From Bryum argenteum (lineage: Eukaryota > Streptophyta > Bryopsida > Bryales > Bryaceae): a DNA stretch of 64,000 bases. The notes under the pieces were generated by a model. It saw nothing but the letters and a program-made list of their open reading frames with translations. It searched no databases and was not told the DNA's origin. Each line of letters opens with the position of its first letter. Within the stretch, counting starts at the first letter, position 1. The DNA is taken from contig CM073324.1 of NCBI GenBank assembly GCA_037043015.1, forward strand, positions 14,715,013 through 14,779,012. The letters are read 5' to 3'. This document shows, piece by piece, positions 11,142 to 22,867 of this stretch. Position numbers and translations under genes: made by a program.

Positions 11142-13714
11142 TTACACCTTGATGTGATAATAGTCTGCGTCGAAGAAATGCACTCGGACATACCCATCCT
11201 CCCCGCCACTTGAGAAACTGCAAGCAAACACAAAAGCAGTTATAAGCACAACAATCATCATCAGAATCATGGAGCCACTCAGGAGCAGTCAAAGCGCACC
11301 TTCTGCCGTCCGGATTGAACGCCAGAGCGTTGATAGGTCCAAAGTGACCCTTCACACCACCAATTTCCTCTTCGAAAATCTGCACAACCATAACACCAAG
11401 ATGGTGAACGAAGAATTCCTTCACAAAGGACGCTAGCGCAGGAAATTACAAGAGCAAAGAAATCCTCATCAGATAAAATTAGTCGCTAATACTGCACCGA
11501 AATTCTCTTAAACTAAGTTGGAACAGTTTATGTCAACTGACACTGCTGCGAATTAAGCTGATAGCGTTGTTTCAGCACAACAACAACGAGTAGCATTCTT
11601 TTAGTGTGAGGAAAATCCGAAGTTTAACACTGAAAAATCTGTTGTCGTATACTGTGTTACGGTAAAGGTTCAAGATCGCTTGATAAATTTATATTGTTTC
11701 AGAGGCTGTGATGCTTTCTTAGGAGAGAACAAATGTTGTTGTGAGTGGTGAGACGAACGGACCTTGTGGAAAAACTTGGCCTCAAACTTTCCAGCTCGCG
11801 TGCTGGTCATGGTCACTTGAGAAGCCTCTTGCCCACCACCAATGACGACCTGAGCAAAGCCAACAACGAGTCATAATCTTTGATCGAAATAACCTCCACA
11901 TCGGAAGAACAAGCTATAAAATCAGGCGAAGCTACAATTGCAAGATAGAATCAGGCCATACATGGTCGAGGAGGGGCGAGATTGCAGCAGCATTGACAGG
12001 CCGCTCCGTGGTATACGTCTTGAGCACTTTCAAAGTGCGAATATCCCACAGCTTGGCTGTCTTGTCGTGAGAGCCAGTGATGAAATGAGAGCCATCAGCG
12101 GACTTTGCCATCGAGGTGATCACTTTCTGGTGGCCTGTTTCAGGGTCGCTTTCCTTCAACAACTTGCCTGTCTGCAGATACCATGATACAAATTATTATT
12201 AATTCCATTGGTGATGTGTTAGAAAAGAATGAAAGCTACTCAATGAGAGTACCTCGGCATCCCAGATGCGAATGGTAGCATCCTCGCCAGCGCTGATGAT
12301 GGTCTTGTTGAGAGGTCCCCACATGGCTCTGTTGATTCTGCCTTGTGGGCCTGTGATGGTCAGGATATCCTCACTCGATTCTGCGTTCACATATTAGATA
12401 ATGTCAGACATACTCCTGATATCCTTACAGTCAAACCATGAAACATGACTGACAGTTTCGATTCTCTGATTAGGTTGACACAAACCGATACCAAACACGT
12501 GCAACAGAATCCTTGAGTTTTGAAAGCTGAGAAGAACTGATTTGATGAATAATCTCGATCGCGATGCGAGCGTCTCGGCCAGATTACCGAATTACCTGAT
12601 GGCCAGATTGAGTCACACTCCAAGACTGATTGCACGTAAAAAAGTTCATACTTAAAGAGCCCTCAAAACTCAGCCATAGAGGTCTGTTGATAAATTTGGT
12701 AATCTGGCCATCACGATCGCAGCGTGGGAAACTTTCGATTTGAACGCTGATGACAAAAGATTCTATCCATCATCTGTTTAAACAAGAGTCGATGATCATA
12801 CATGATATATAATACTTAAGATTCTCTGACTCAAGAGCCCCTCAGAAAATTCTGCTCTGTCGATAAATTTGGTGGTTCGACTCTGATCAAACTATGATCG
12901 ATTGCAACTGAGTCGCCATGACCAAATTTCGATTTGGACGCCGATGACAAAAGATTTTATAAATCGTCGCTTTAAATAGGAGTCGGTGAGAGCGCAGTCC
13001 CACACAGTTTATAATGCTTAAGATTGAATGAGGGTGGTAATCTTCAACTTAAGAACCCCTCGAAACTCTGCCATGGAGGCTCCGTCAATAAATTTGGTGA
13101 TTCGACCAGAATCAAACCACAAATGCAGCTGCCCCTGAGTCGCCATGAGCATAAGAGATTCTAGCTGAACGATTCATGAGCAATTTTTGTTTCGAGAATA
13201 TGAATTTGACAGGGCTGGATGATTCGGCACTTACGAACAGAACGATCCTCTTCGATCCGCTTGACATGGATAGCGGATTGCTGTTCCATAAAAGGATCGG
13301 TGGTAATAACAATCATCTTGTCGCCCTCGGAGAAGCTAACGGCACGGGCTGGCGCTTCAAAATTAAACGAAAACAGTTGCACTCCCGTCTCACAGTCCCA
13401 AAGCTTCACCGTCTGGTCGGCCGAGCTCGTCACCAACCGCGTGGAGTCCCCTGCCAAGAAATCCACAAACCTCAACACCAATACCCTAATCCTCCAAAAC
13501 CTTCCAAATTTTGCAAGAAAGGGTACTCACTGGAGACATCGCAGCACCAGACCGCGCCATTGTGGCCCTTGTATGTGCCCAACCGCTCGCCGTTGCTCGC
13601 ATACCACACTGTGGGCGTGTGATCCTTCGCACAGGAGAATAGCAAGTCGCCATCTCGATTATACTTCAAAAACGTTAGAGGCCGTTCATGGCCCTTCAAC
13701 AAAATCGGCCTCAT
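11142..13714 (-). CDS. TIF3I1: Translation initiation factor eIF3 subunit i (WD40)
   Basis: Seven exons (13714-13531, 13450-13235, 12380-12253, 12171-11962, 11849-11763, 11379-11300, 11217-11142) join without a break to 326 residues, the usual length of eIF3i. The protein starts [15 protein letters not shown] and ends [15 protein letters not shown] repeats are visible as [42 protein letters not shown] and a final [13 protein letters not shown]; the conserved eIF3i blocks [16 protein letters not shown] and [19 protein letters not shown] are present. eIF3i is a cytosolic seven-bladed propeller of the eIF3 complex and binds eIF3b and eIF3g. An upstream in-frame ATG at 13822 would add 36 unrelated residues, so the start at 13714 is preferred. 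Intron 2 (13234-12381) is unusually long because of internal repeats. Confidence 0.96.
12650..13110. repeat. Three degenerate tandem units inside eIF3i intron 2
   Basis: A block containing CTCAGCCATAGAGG, GATAAATTTGGT and GATGACAAAAGATT occurs three times, at about 12655, 12835 and 13050, with a period of about 180-210 bp. All copies lie between two exons of the eIF3i gene and account for most of that intron's length. They are non-coding and diverged. Confidence 0.75.
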
Positions 13715-13864
13715 GCTCACAAATCGCTCTCGGAGCACCAAAGCCACAAACCCGAAAAACAAAATGAGCACAGATTCAGCAATTAGGGTTTCGCGCTCAC
13801 GCTTTTTATATATAGACCCCACGTCAGCCCTAATAGAACACTTCGTGGGTTTCGAGCTTCTGCG
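13715..13864. promoter_or_regulatory. 150-bp divergent promoter (eIF3i / small unknown gene)
   Basis: The start codons of the minus-strand eIF3i gene (13714) and the plus-strand gene at 13865 are only 150 bases apart. On the minus strand the sequence TATATATAAAAAG (about 13813-13801) is a plausible TATA box some 90 bases before the eIF3i start. No TATA was found for the plus-strand gene. Confidence 0.6.
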
Positions 13865-15100
13865 ATGAACCCAGACGAGGTTCCGCTCGACGAGATGGGA
13901 GGGGTGAAGAAACCGCAGGCCCAGTTACTGGATGATCAGCTTTTCGATTTTCTTCATGGCCTCCTTGATCAGGCAAGCCTGTAACTCTAGGAGCTCCCCA
14001 GACCTTGTTACAATTTCAGGCGTTTTTGCGTCCTTTTGTTTCCTTGATTGTCAAATTTTGTATAAGTAGTAGAGTGTTTGCCTCCTTCGGCACTTGGTGT
14101 CGCTCTCTCCGCTCCGGTCAAAGGAGCGGCTGAATCTTACAAAAAGCCAGTGGACGAAGCGTGTTGTTCGTAAAGCGAATACTGCGTTTTTGTAATTTGG
14201 TTGAACCCGTAGCGCGAATCAAGAGATTGTGAATAAGGTGTGGAAAGATGTGCAGGTGGAGGCTAGCAGTGGAGTTGAAGAACCCGAGCTGAAAGCCAAG
14301 ATTGCTGCTCTGCAATCCGAAACTCGAAAGACACCAGGCGCTTCTTCGAGTCAAATGAGCGAGGTATGACAATCAATCTCAGTAGATCGGAAAATCGGGA
14401 AGTTACTCCCAAATTCGCCACGCATTTAATTGATCTTATGAGAGACTACAAGTCAGCTGTAGTGTCATCATTTCACCACAATCAGTGAATGAGTTCTCGC
14501 ACTTTAAGACTGCACGCTTTAGTCTACACGAAATCAATACCTCGAAATCAGAACAAAAATTCTCTCTGTGACCTTTCTATCACTTCATGCTCCGTGCACA
14601 AGATTTGTTGAGTATTATATCAGTTGCATCAATATCACCAATATCAGTGGTGAGCATCACATGTGTTCAGATTGAACCTTTCAATCGACAATTCCTTGAT
14701 CAGCGTAACTCAGAGTCACTTCGTTGTGGTCCTTCTATCGATGCCATGCTCCATAATCGTTGCAAAGCCATGATTATGGCACTATGGTCCCTTTCTTATG
14801 GAGCACTGGGTGTATTTGACACTTGTTATCGCTGCAAGTAGTTTATGTGCCATGTCTGAACGAATTATAAGTATGCTTAAGATTTGTTGGATTGTGGGGG
14901 TGGGGCAGGTGGAGATGGCGAGGGAGCTTGATAAAATGTCTGCAAAGCTGGATTCCCTGGACGCATTAGTGGAAGATCCGGAGGTGCAGGGGTTGCTTGC
15001 CAACAGCGCCAATCTCTGGGTTCCGGTCATCACCGCATCAGCTGAGGAGCGAACTGCCAAAGCACCTCTTGAAGACAAGCCCGAGAGTTCACATTCTTGA
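13865..15100 (+). CDS. Small acidic helical protein, function unknown
   Basis: Three exons (13865-13980, 14213-14363, 14909-15100) join in frame to 152 residues starting [13 protein letters not shown]. The N-terminal part reads [16 protein letters not shown], which looks helical. Residues about 40-55 read [16 protein letters not shown], and the C-terminal exon has heptad-like [19 protein letters not shown] followed by a less ordered tail. Coiled-coil or helical bundle character is likely. I do not recognise the family. An alternative first donor at 13973 (GC type) would need a poor acceptor, so the GTAACT donor at 13981 with the TAG acceptor before 14213 is preferred. It shares a short divergent promoter with eIF3i, so constitutive expression is plausible. 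Confidence 0.75.
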
Positions 15101-15774
15101 ACATGATCATTTGTAGTGCCGATCATTCTGAACTTGTACAGTACCATCTCATGAAGATTGTTTCATTGCTTTTAGTCTTCTGTACATCTGGAAATATCAG
15201 AAGATTTCTGTAACAGCTCTGTGTGTCTGTTGTCTTGTCTCATCCTTTTTCTTAAGTTAAAAGTATAGAATTTAGGTTCTTCAATTTTAGTTTTACAACT
15301 ACCTCTTTTGACAACTATAATTTGAAGTAGCTCTTTATGACTTTCAAGTCAACTTCAAATTAACTTCATGTGAACTCGAGAGTATTGTAATTTTGAAAAC
15401 TAATGTAGCAAATATGTAACAAATAATCAAGTAATCTTACTTCAAGTAATTTCACTTGTGAAATTTTGTTTATTGTGGCTAGTGAGAGGCCATTTCAAAG
15501 TGGATATACTTACATCCAATGAAGTGATTAAGTGGCCCATTTTGTTTATGTGATTGTTTTTGTTGTTGCAGTTTCATAACTACAACACCACTATGCATTT
15601 TTGTTGGTGGTTTTAGCTCTTCGTTGATTTCATTGTTGTAAGGTTTTTGATGTGTGAAAGCGCTTTCAAGTTGAAAGATGGATTGATTGCTTCACTAAGT
15701 GCACTTTTGTCACTATCTCCCAAAATCTCAGTAACTCCCATGGAATGGGGGCCGCGAAGCACGCCTGAAAATGT
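15101..15774. other. Intergenic, no gene recognised
   Basis: 3' flank of the small gene ending at 15100, then AT-rich DNA with no open frame or element that I can support. Confidence 0.4.
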
Positions 15775-15885
15775 GGAGAAGAGGGTCCAGCTGGAGGGGT
15801 CTTGGGGGCAGGAGTCTTGGGAGTAGGGGTCTTGGGGGCGAGGGTCTTGGAAGTAGGGGTCTTAGGGGCGGAGAGTTTTGGAGGA
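15775..15885. repeat. Minisatellite, about 15-bp unit
   Basis: Units like GGGGTCTTGGGAGTA and GGGGTCTTGGGGGCG alternate about seven times. On the minus strand they would encode PKTPTSKTLAPKTPTP-type repeats within a 97-codon frame (15959-15666). That frame has no other domain and I do not call it a gene. Confidence 0.8.
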
Positions 15886-16074
15886 GTAGATTTACCCCAT
15901 ATTGTTTGTAACTGCTTCTTCCCCTGAGAAAGTACAAGAGGGTTGGGGGTTGCACTCATGGAATAAAAATATTAATATTGAGTAATATTACTCATGGGGT
16001 CCATGTGGCACCTCCTCAAGGGGGTCCATGTGGCAAAAAAGGCCCTAGACTACTTAATTAATGTTGATGCATAG

Positions 16075-16165
16075 CGAAGGTCACTATGCACCAACAAGTC
16101 ACACTACGCACCAACATGTCACACTACGCACCAACATGTCACACTATACACCAACCTCTGTCACT
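16075..16165. repeat. Minisatellite, about 20-bp unit x4
   Basis: The unit GTCACACTACGCACCAACAT recurs four times with small changes just downstream of the TIR-NB gene's last exon. Non-coding. Confidence 0.85.
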
Positions 16166-16215
16166 GTAGTCCGACATCCTATATATGAGTATCATCTTCT
16201 CTTCAAAACTCTACC

Positions 16216-19176
16216 TCAAAATAGATGCTCTAATTCTCTTCGGCGTTTGAAAGCATCAAGTACTTTCAACTCAGATTCCCACTTCTGGACATGATACTTG
16301 GTACAACCTAATTGCATACCAAGAGTCTTCAATGCTAATGGATGATAATAATAGCTTTTTCCGTCACTTTTCTTGAAATGGCAACGTTCCACAAATTGTT
16401 CAATAAGATCGTCACTCACTTCTTTTAAAGTCTTTTTGTCGCATATTGCATGTTGCAAAAACAATGATTTTGCATCATGAAACTCCAACTCTGGCATCTC
16501 CAAACAATTGTTCTCATTTATGGCCAGATGATGCATCTTCAATACCTCCAAAGAACGAGATGTCACGATCACTATGCTTCCACAACCAAAACGTCCATTC
16601 AAGAAAATGTTGGCTTGTTCAATTGACTTTCGGTCATTAGACATGTTGTCAATGGCTAAAAAAATCGGATGTTGTTGCTTCTCTCTCATCAATAATTCTT
16701 CACACTGCATCATTAGAATAAAAAACAAACACCGTGAGGACCATCAAAGATATGGTCAATTGTAAAAACAATTGCTCCTGCAAATACTAAGTGAATGGAA
16801 CTTTCAAATAAGGAAGGTATTTTCTATTGCAAGGGATCTTACCTGACTTTCATTCAACTTACTCCAAACCTCATGGCCCTTATTACTCAATCTCTTGAAA
16901 GCCTCATGCAATAACTCAAGATTACTTGCACGCCCTAATTCAAGATGACATACTTTGCCATGCATTCTTGCAAGATAATCATTACATAGAGCTTGACAAA
17001 TAGTTGTCTTTCCAATTCCATCAACTCCGTAAACACCCAACAAACGTGCTCCATATCCATTGTTTGGCCTTGCTTGTTCTATCTTATCATGGAACACCTA
17101 TAAAGCACAATAAGCAGAAGTTAGACATATCGACACTCCAGACACTCTAGACACATTGATATCATGAACATTGATGTAATCATAAACAAAATCAAGGGCA
17201 ATCCATTATTGATAATCAACAAGAATTATAAATTAAGGTTACAAACCAATTTGACATAGCAACCATCATCGACAAAAATTGTACCTTGGGAAGATGGAAC
17301 AGTTTCATATGATAACATTTATCTTGATAACAAATAACAATAGAATGTAAGGATTGATCATATTCACCTTACACAAGCGCGACCTGCCTTGAATATGAGA
17401 GTCTTTCCACCTTGTCTCCGGAAGAACAATTTTACAAACAGCCTCTACAATCTTTTTTCGAAAGCCCACTTCTCCAACTCCAATATTAACTAGACTATTT
17501 ATTGGACGTAGTCTCGTTAGAGCTCCACACCATTGTCTAATGTCCAATCTGTCATCCTTTTTGGCCCATTCATGCCACAATGATAGCCATGTCTTCCTCC
17601 TATCTAAATCATGCACTTCTTTCAGTGATATATTCAGGAACACTGGGATAATCACCAAGTTTGGGCTCTTTGTCATGGCGACCAATTCTAGCATTGGCCA
17701 TTTTGATCTCGTAAAAAAATCCAAAGAGAAAACCACAACCCCAACCTCACACAGCTCAATAGAGTCAAATATAAGTCGAGGAAATCTCTCCCCGATTGGT
17801 ATGCTAGAACGCCGTTTATCGAAAAATGGATATATGTCACGTCTCTCCAAGTCCACACATAGTTGCTCCACGAAGTCTTTCTGGGCACCACTATAACTCA
17901 AAAAAACCTTATGCTTTGGATCTAAGACTGTGGGTACATCCCTGCACACACACACAAGAAACTTGAACCAAAGTAAATAACAATATCATTGAAGAGGAGG
18001 TGATTTGAGGAAGAATTTGAAAGCATGAATGCAACAAAGTCCTAACCTTGATGCAAAGCCACCATCAGCTCCAGCCGGACTCGAAGCTGGAGTTCTAGAT
18101 CTGGACGCCTCTCCACAATCCTCCACACTGATTGCCTTCCTGGCACCCTTCGCAGCAGCCGCCTCGCGAACACATCTTAGTGCTCTTCGCAGACTTAGCA
18201 TTGATGCGAAGGCACCATCGATAGTCTTCGAACTCTTCGCTGCAGCATTAGCTGATGTCGGCTTCTGCATGGGCTTTGGTCTCTTCTTAGCCGCAATCTT
18301 TTCTTCCGGTCCAGGTTTCTCATAACATGCACGGCTGTCTTCCACTTTAGATACGAGTGTTTCTGCTTTCTCTTTTCCCTTCCTTTCAGGAACAGGAGAT
18401 GCAGGAGGGTGGTCGTCGAAACCCGACGGAGCACAGAAAGCGAAATCATTGGCACAACGTTGCTTCTTCATCGGGGGCTCATTATCATCATTCTCACTTG
18501 ATATAGCTGAAGCTTTTCGCTTGCGAGGTCTCGTTAAGTCCATCAACTGCATAGTGACAATTTCATAAGAGAATGTAAATTCAATTGAGAATGTACAACC
18601 ATGATTGATAGAGCAAACCAGGCGACAAGCAATGTCCTCCAAGAACAGAAAGCAGGCTGTACGCCCTTCAAGAAATGATTTCTTCTAGTAGAAGTCAGGA
18701 CTAAATCGCACTTAACAAGGTCTCATTCTGATTAACATTTTGATAACAAGAACAGACAAACACTCCAAAATGATGGTTGTGTTCCCAGATGTGGGATTAA
18801 GAGGGTCTCAAACAATATACTTCAGCAACGCAGCTGGGTAGAAAAACTTACACGCAATTGTAAAAATGTTGGTGAAGCGTCATATCCTTCGACATACACA
18901 GAAGGTTGCATAACGTGCTGTACAGAGTCAACCAATCCTGGACATGGAAAGATCATAAGGCTCTAACAGTTTGCACAAGGTAACATGAGATCCAGCTACA
19001 CTAAACTTCGTCCTGTATAATCCCAAGCCTCTATTTACTAGAAGTCAAGCACACTTACGAAGAGCATTCAGACTCAGTACTGCGGAAACGTCACGTTGGC
19101 TGCAAGGTTCCTGCAGTTGCACCACTCCCTCGGCTTCCTCGCCGTGCGGTGTCGAGGAGAGGATCATGTACTCCAT
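16216..19176 (-). CDS. TIR-NB protein without LRRs, basic N-terminal extension
   Basis: Six exons (19176-19059, 18937-18852, 18546-18047, 17941-17368, 17097-16843, 16704-16216) join in frame to 673 residues. Residues 1-234 are a non-conserved extension with nuclear-localisation-like clusters (RPRKRKAS, MKKQR, AAKKRPKP). A TIR domain follows (about 240-400): KVFLSYSGAQKDF, FFDKRRSSIPIGE, and the catalytic-type Glu in SKWPMLEL. The nucleotide-binding part has a P-loop GVDGIGKTT, a kinase-2-like IFLAIDNM, an RNBS-B-like GSIVIVTSRS, and a weak GLPL-like HPLALKTLG. The protein stops about 35 residues after that, with no ARC2, MHD or LRR. TIR domains of this kind are NADases that signal in immunity, and TN proteins without LRRs exist in plants. 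Whether this one is a functional TN or a truncated TNL cannot be decided here. Confidence 0.8.
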
Positions 19177-21540
19177 ATCCACAAATCACAACCTTTGAGC
19201 AAGAGAAAGGCAGAGACCATCCGAGCGGCAGGTACTAGCGCAGAGTGGTCATTTTAGCGACTGAGAGAATAGGGATTTTCAGAACTTCGATTAAGAAACC
19301 GTGCAGGTTTGTAAATAGAGAAGCTACCCCCTTGATTCTCAACGAGGAATCCACAACTCAGCGCGACCAACTGAGTTGTCTACTACGCAGGTTCAGGTGC
19401 AAGGCGGGAAAAGTTGAATTTAAAGTTTGAGAATCAACAAAAAGTTAGCGGATAAGCTCACTTTCCCAATCGAAGCTACAGCTACGCTACTACCGTCTCG
19501 GAGACTTCCTCTCTAAAAAGCTTACGGATACACCAATGAGCCTGTACAATTTCGAAATTCTACGCAGCATGAGACTACATGCGACCGATTACAGATCGTC
19601 AGTGGAGAAAGCATGAGTAACTGCTGGTTCTTCCCACTAAAAAAATGGACGCAATATGCTCAATTATACTAGAAGAGCTGACAAACAGACTCTGAACTCA
19701 AGCTGCAATTTCTGCAACAAGGAAGTATCTAGTGTTTTATAACGACCTGCAATCACACAACATAAAAATGGTCAATAGCTCCGATCATCACTTAATGTTC
19801 CATACTCATCCGGCATCCTCTAAAAATGGCTGTGAGTGCAAACTTTGTTGACGAAGCATTACGATCATGCTCTAACAACTACTCACAACTCCGACAAGAA
19901 CGGACTCCTGATATTGCTGCTAGATGGTCTAAATTTGACAATAAATTTTCAGATCAGCGCAAGGGCACCTAATTAACAACACAAGCACCATTAGAGCTCT
20001 TGTAACGAAGTGATGCGATGGACGGTCAAGAGCAAAGATACTTAGTTCTTGATACCGACAGAAATTTCGAGGTACTAAATATCAATTCGCAATGATCCAA
20101 GAGCGATCAGACTAAGCACCAGTGACGCCTGTGATTATGGAAAAGCAAAGGTTGTCATAGAGCTCACCTAGCACACCCTAGCTGAGCTTGCAACCAGTAG
20201 CAACCACCGCACACACACCTTGATGACTTGAAATTGCCGTAGAACTCCCGGATTTGTACACCAAAACTTCCATGAGGCGATTTTGCATAGAGATTGAATA
20301 CGTGAATCTCTCCGAGAGAAGGACGGTCATGAAACCCTCGCACTGCAAAAATGTCTCGAATATGCTTATCCTCACACCACGGTCTATGATTCCAAGGTTT
20401 CGAATGAACAGTTGTCGGCAATGAACAGAAGTCGACAATGAACAGGGTTATTTTGAACCAAGGTTATTTTGAGCACTTGTATTTTTAGATACTTCAAACA
20501 GGCAATAGAGAAAAAATAATAGAAATACAAATAATTGTAAGATCCTCACGTAAGTAATCTGGTAACCATTCACCTGAGATCCACATGAAAACTCAAAACA
20601 CTCGTGTATATCTGAACCACAAGCCCAACGGAATGTGAAGACAGGTCCAAGAATTATGAGAGCTTCGAGGTCAACGCATATATTTCCAATACTATGAAGA
20701 CATTGATCTATGGAAGGATCTGTTACGACGAAGAGAATCCACAACAGCCTACTAAGACTATGAGGATGAAATTTAACAAGTTTCAAGAAGTAGCGACATC
20801 TCGAATGAACTTGGAGTAGAAACATGTGCGGATCGTGACAGGTGACTGCATCGAGCTCGTTAGATCAGACCTTCCAGATGTATTAATTGTCTCTAGCATC
20901 ACAGGAAGCGTCATCAGCTTAGATTCGAAGGATCAGGAGTCACCTTGACGGCTCGTGTAAACCCATACTCTTGTCATTTCGCTCTGTCACTTTGAGCAAT
21001 TTAAGACAAGATTATGGTTTCTATGATTGCTTAAATGCGTTGAAAGTGAACTACTACAGGCCCAATGAATACAATACTCATTTCCACTAGATCTGTCACC
21101 CTTCCAGATATAGGCGTAGGTGAAAGACTAAGAACATCACTTGGATCTCTCGACTCAAGTCAGAACTGCTCGATGACTGGAGACAGATCGAGCATAGCAA
21201 TTCGAATGTTTAAACCTGGACGACGTAGAGAAGTCCACCTGTCGTGAAGGTTGTCAGCAGCATGTTGTCATCCTTTGCAAAATTTGGTCCTAGAGAAGCA
21301 ATAATGGGCAAAGCATGGAGGTTGTTCATGGAATGATACAGAGTTGCTTCGAGGGATTCAACCTTTGAAAAGCGCTATAACGCTCGAAATCGTGATACTG
21401 GTGCGGATAATCTTGCTGTAACTGGCGCCATAGCTCCTCAGGGTCATCACTTCCAATCCCAATTACACAAATCCACTCCTAAAAGATGGCTTTCTCAAAG
21501 AAATGTCGATGAACCGATTAAAACTACTATTAATCTATTA
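19177..21540. other. Intergenic, no gene recognised
   Basis: Carries the upstream region of the minus-strand TIR-NB gene. Minus-strand frames at 20164-20438 and 20448-20825 (up to 125 codons) show no domain and are not joined by good splice sites. I see no element ends. Confidence 0.4.
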
Positions 21541-21544
21541 TTCT

Positions 21545-22010
21545 TGAAAGAAAATCAAGAGTCATCCATGATACAAGATACGATACAGATTCTACAGGTG
21601 ATCTCAAACTCCACGCTGAAAATGGAAGTTCTTACGGAAATCTGCTGTGCGAAGACAATCCAGGATCACAGCTCCGCAATTTATTCAAAATAAAATCATA
21701 CATTGAAAGGCTGATCCAGAGAGACTCATGAAGGTAGAGGCTCCTGTCTGGAACAGGAAAACAATACCTAAATGCCACAACCTGATCATAACTCCAGAAT
21801 GGGAAAGAGAATCAAGAGCCATCACTGAAGTAAATATAATCTCAACTTCCACAGTCGTGATCATCATCTTAAGAATTTACTGTGCGAAATTGCATAGCAA
21901 TCAAGGATCACAGCTTGGCAGTGAATCCAAAATAATTTTGTACATTAAATAAATCACCTGATTCAGAAAGGCTCCTTACTGGAACATAAACCTAAATGCT
22001 ACACCCTACA
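21545..22010. repeat. Diverged tandem duplication of about 240 bp
   Basis: Two units share an ordered series of blocks: AATCAAGAGYCATC (21552, 21810), CTGTGCGAA (21643, 21880), GGATCACAGCT (21662, 21906), CAAAATAA (21686, 21928) and CCTAAATGC (21768, 21991). They lie 3' of the NAA38-like gene and may be part of its 3'-UTR. Divergence is considerable, so the duplication is old. Confidence 0.6.
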
Positions 22011-22069
22011 ATGAATGCTCGAACAGTATCCACAGAAATCACCTCCCGGCGGATCGTTGCCTTTGATGA

Positions 22070-22525
22070 TCAGGAGCTGCTAATACTCAAAAGATCCAGC
22101 TGCTCGGCCAACGAGCACTCAACATGACAAGAAGTGCGGCACCTTGCGGGGATGAGAACCATACCAAGACAACGCTGCTCAACAGGCGTAAATCCTGCAC
22201 CCGTCGATACATTCCGAAACTCCACGGTATCATACAAGATGATATTGCCCTGCTTGTCCAAGCAATGGAATTTTCCCAGGAACAGGCGCCCGTCCTCCAC
22301 TCCCACCTTCAACCTCCGGTACAACAACCGGCGCGCCTTCTTCACAATCGGCTTCGCCACTTCATCGAGCTGCACACTCCTATTCAACGAGATCCTGTCG
22401 TAATCATCAATGGTTTCCAGCAGAGGCTCCCTGTAATCGCCCTCCGGAATCATAGTCAGCCCTTGGAATCCCAGAGCTTCCATCATCGATACTGTCTGCA
22501 TCATCTGACATGAGAGAGTCAGCAA
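22070..22525 (-). CDS. NAA38: NAA38-like LSm-domain protein (NatC auxiliary subunit)
   Basis: One exon, up to 151 residues. The core has the two Sm motifs: RRLKVGVEDGRLFLGKFHC with DKQGNIILYD (Sm1), and RCLGMVLIPARCRTSCHVE (Sm2). The shape matches the N-terminal acetyltransferase C auxiliary subunit NAA38/LSMD1, a truncated LSm that binds NAA30 and NAA35. It differs from true spliceosomal LSm proteins in carrying the RVEDGR-FVGTFHCLDKQGN type signature seen in plant NAA38 homologues. Several ATGs (22525, 22504, 22501, 22486, 22483) could start it; the first is given. A second frame upstream (22631-22407) overlaps the N-terminus and could be joined only by a frameshift or unseen splice. Confidence 0.8.
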   Translation of the reverse strand: MLTLSCQMMQTVSMMEALGFQGLTMIPEGDYREPLLETIDDYDRISLNRSVQLDEVAKPIVKKARRLLYRRLKVGVEDGRLFLGKFHCLDKQGNIILYDTVEFRNVSTGAGFTPVEQRCLGMVLIPARCRTSCHVECSLAEQLDLLSISSS

Positions 22526-22867
22526 TCGGTGAGCTTCTAACCCTAAGCGGATGAGAATGAAATTCGTCGATGTTTTTCATCCACCTTAGCCCCACCCATT
22601 TCCCACCGTGCCCATTGGGCATTTTATTCATGGCGACCCTAGCAGGAGTGTATTCATTTCCTTAGAATGGGATCGGAGTTTCTATTTATCTACAACAAGA
22701 TGAGTGTGGGATCTTAAAGAGTGAATATTGCAAAAATTTATTCATTTAGCTCACTCTCTTTTGTTGAATGTAGGCATGACATTTTGGAATGTACATACTC
22801 TAATGTACTTGTGTTGTTTTTGGGAATTTGGATAATTAAGAGTGGGTGTTCAAAAATTCTCCATTAA
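22526..22867. other. Upstream region of the NAA38-like gene
   Basis: Presumed promoter and 5' leader of the minus-strand NAA38-like gene, ending at the TTAA target of the element that starts at 22868. No TATA box was fixed. Confidence 0.35.

Noticed and set aside
13973..14225. GC-AG first intron for the small gene at 13865
   Set aside because: It would require a poor AAGAG acceptor; the GTAACT donor with the CCCGTAG acceptor keeps frame and has a pyrimidine-rich tract.
15666..15959. Minus-strand frame with PKTP repeats
   Set aside because: The repeat is produced by a 15-bp minisatellite; no start context, domain or splice link to the neighbouring TIR-NB gene.
20164..20825. Minus-strand gene with exons of 85-125 codons
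   Set aside because: No domain and no matching splice sites; codon pattern looks random.
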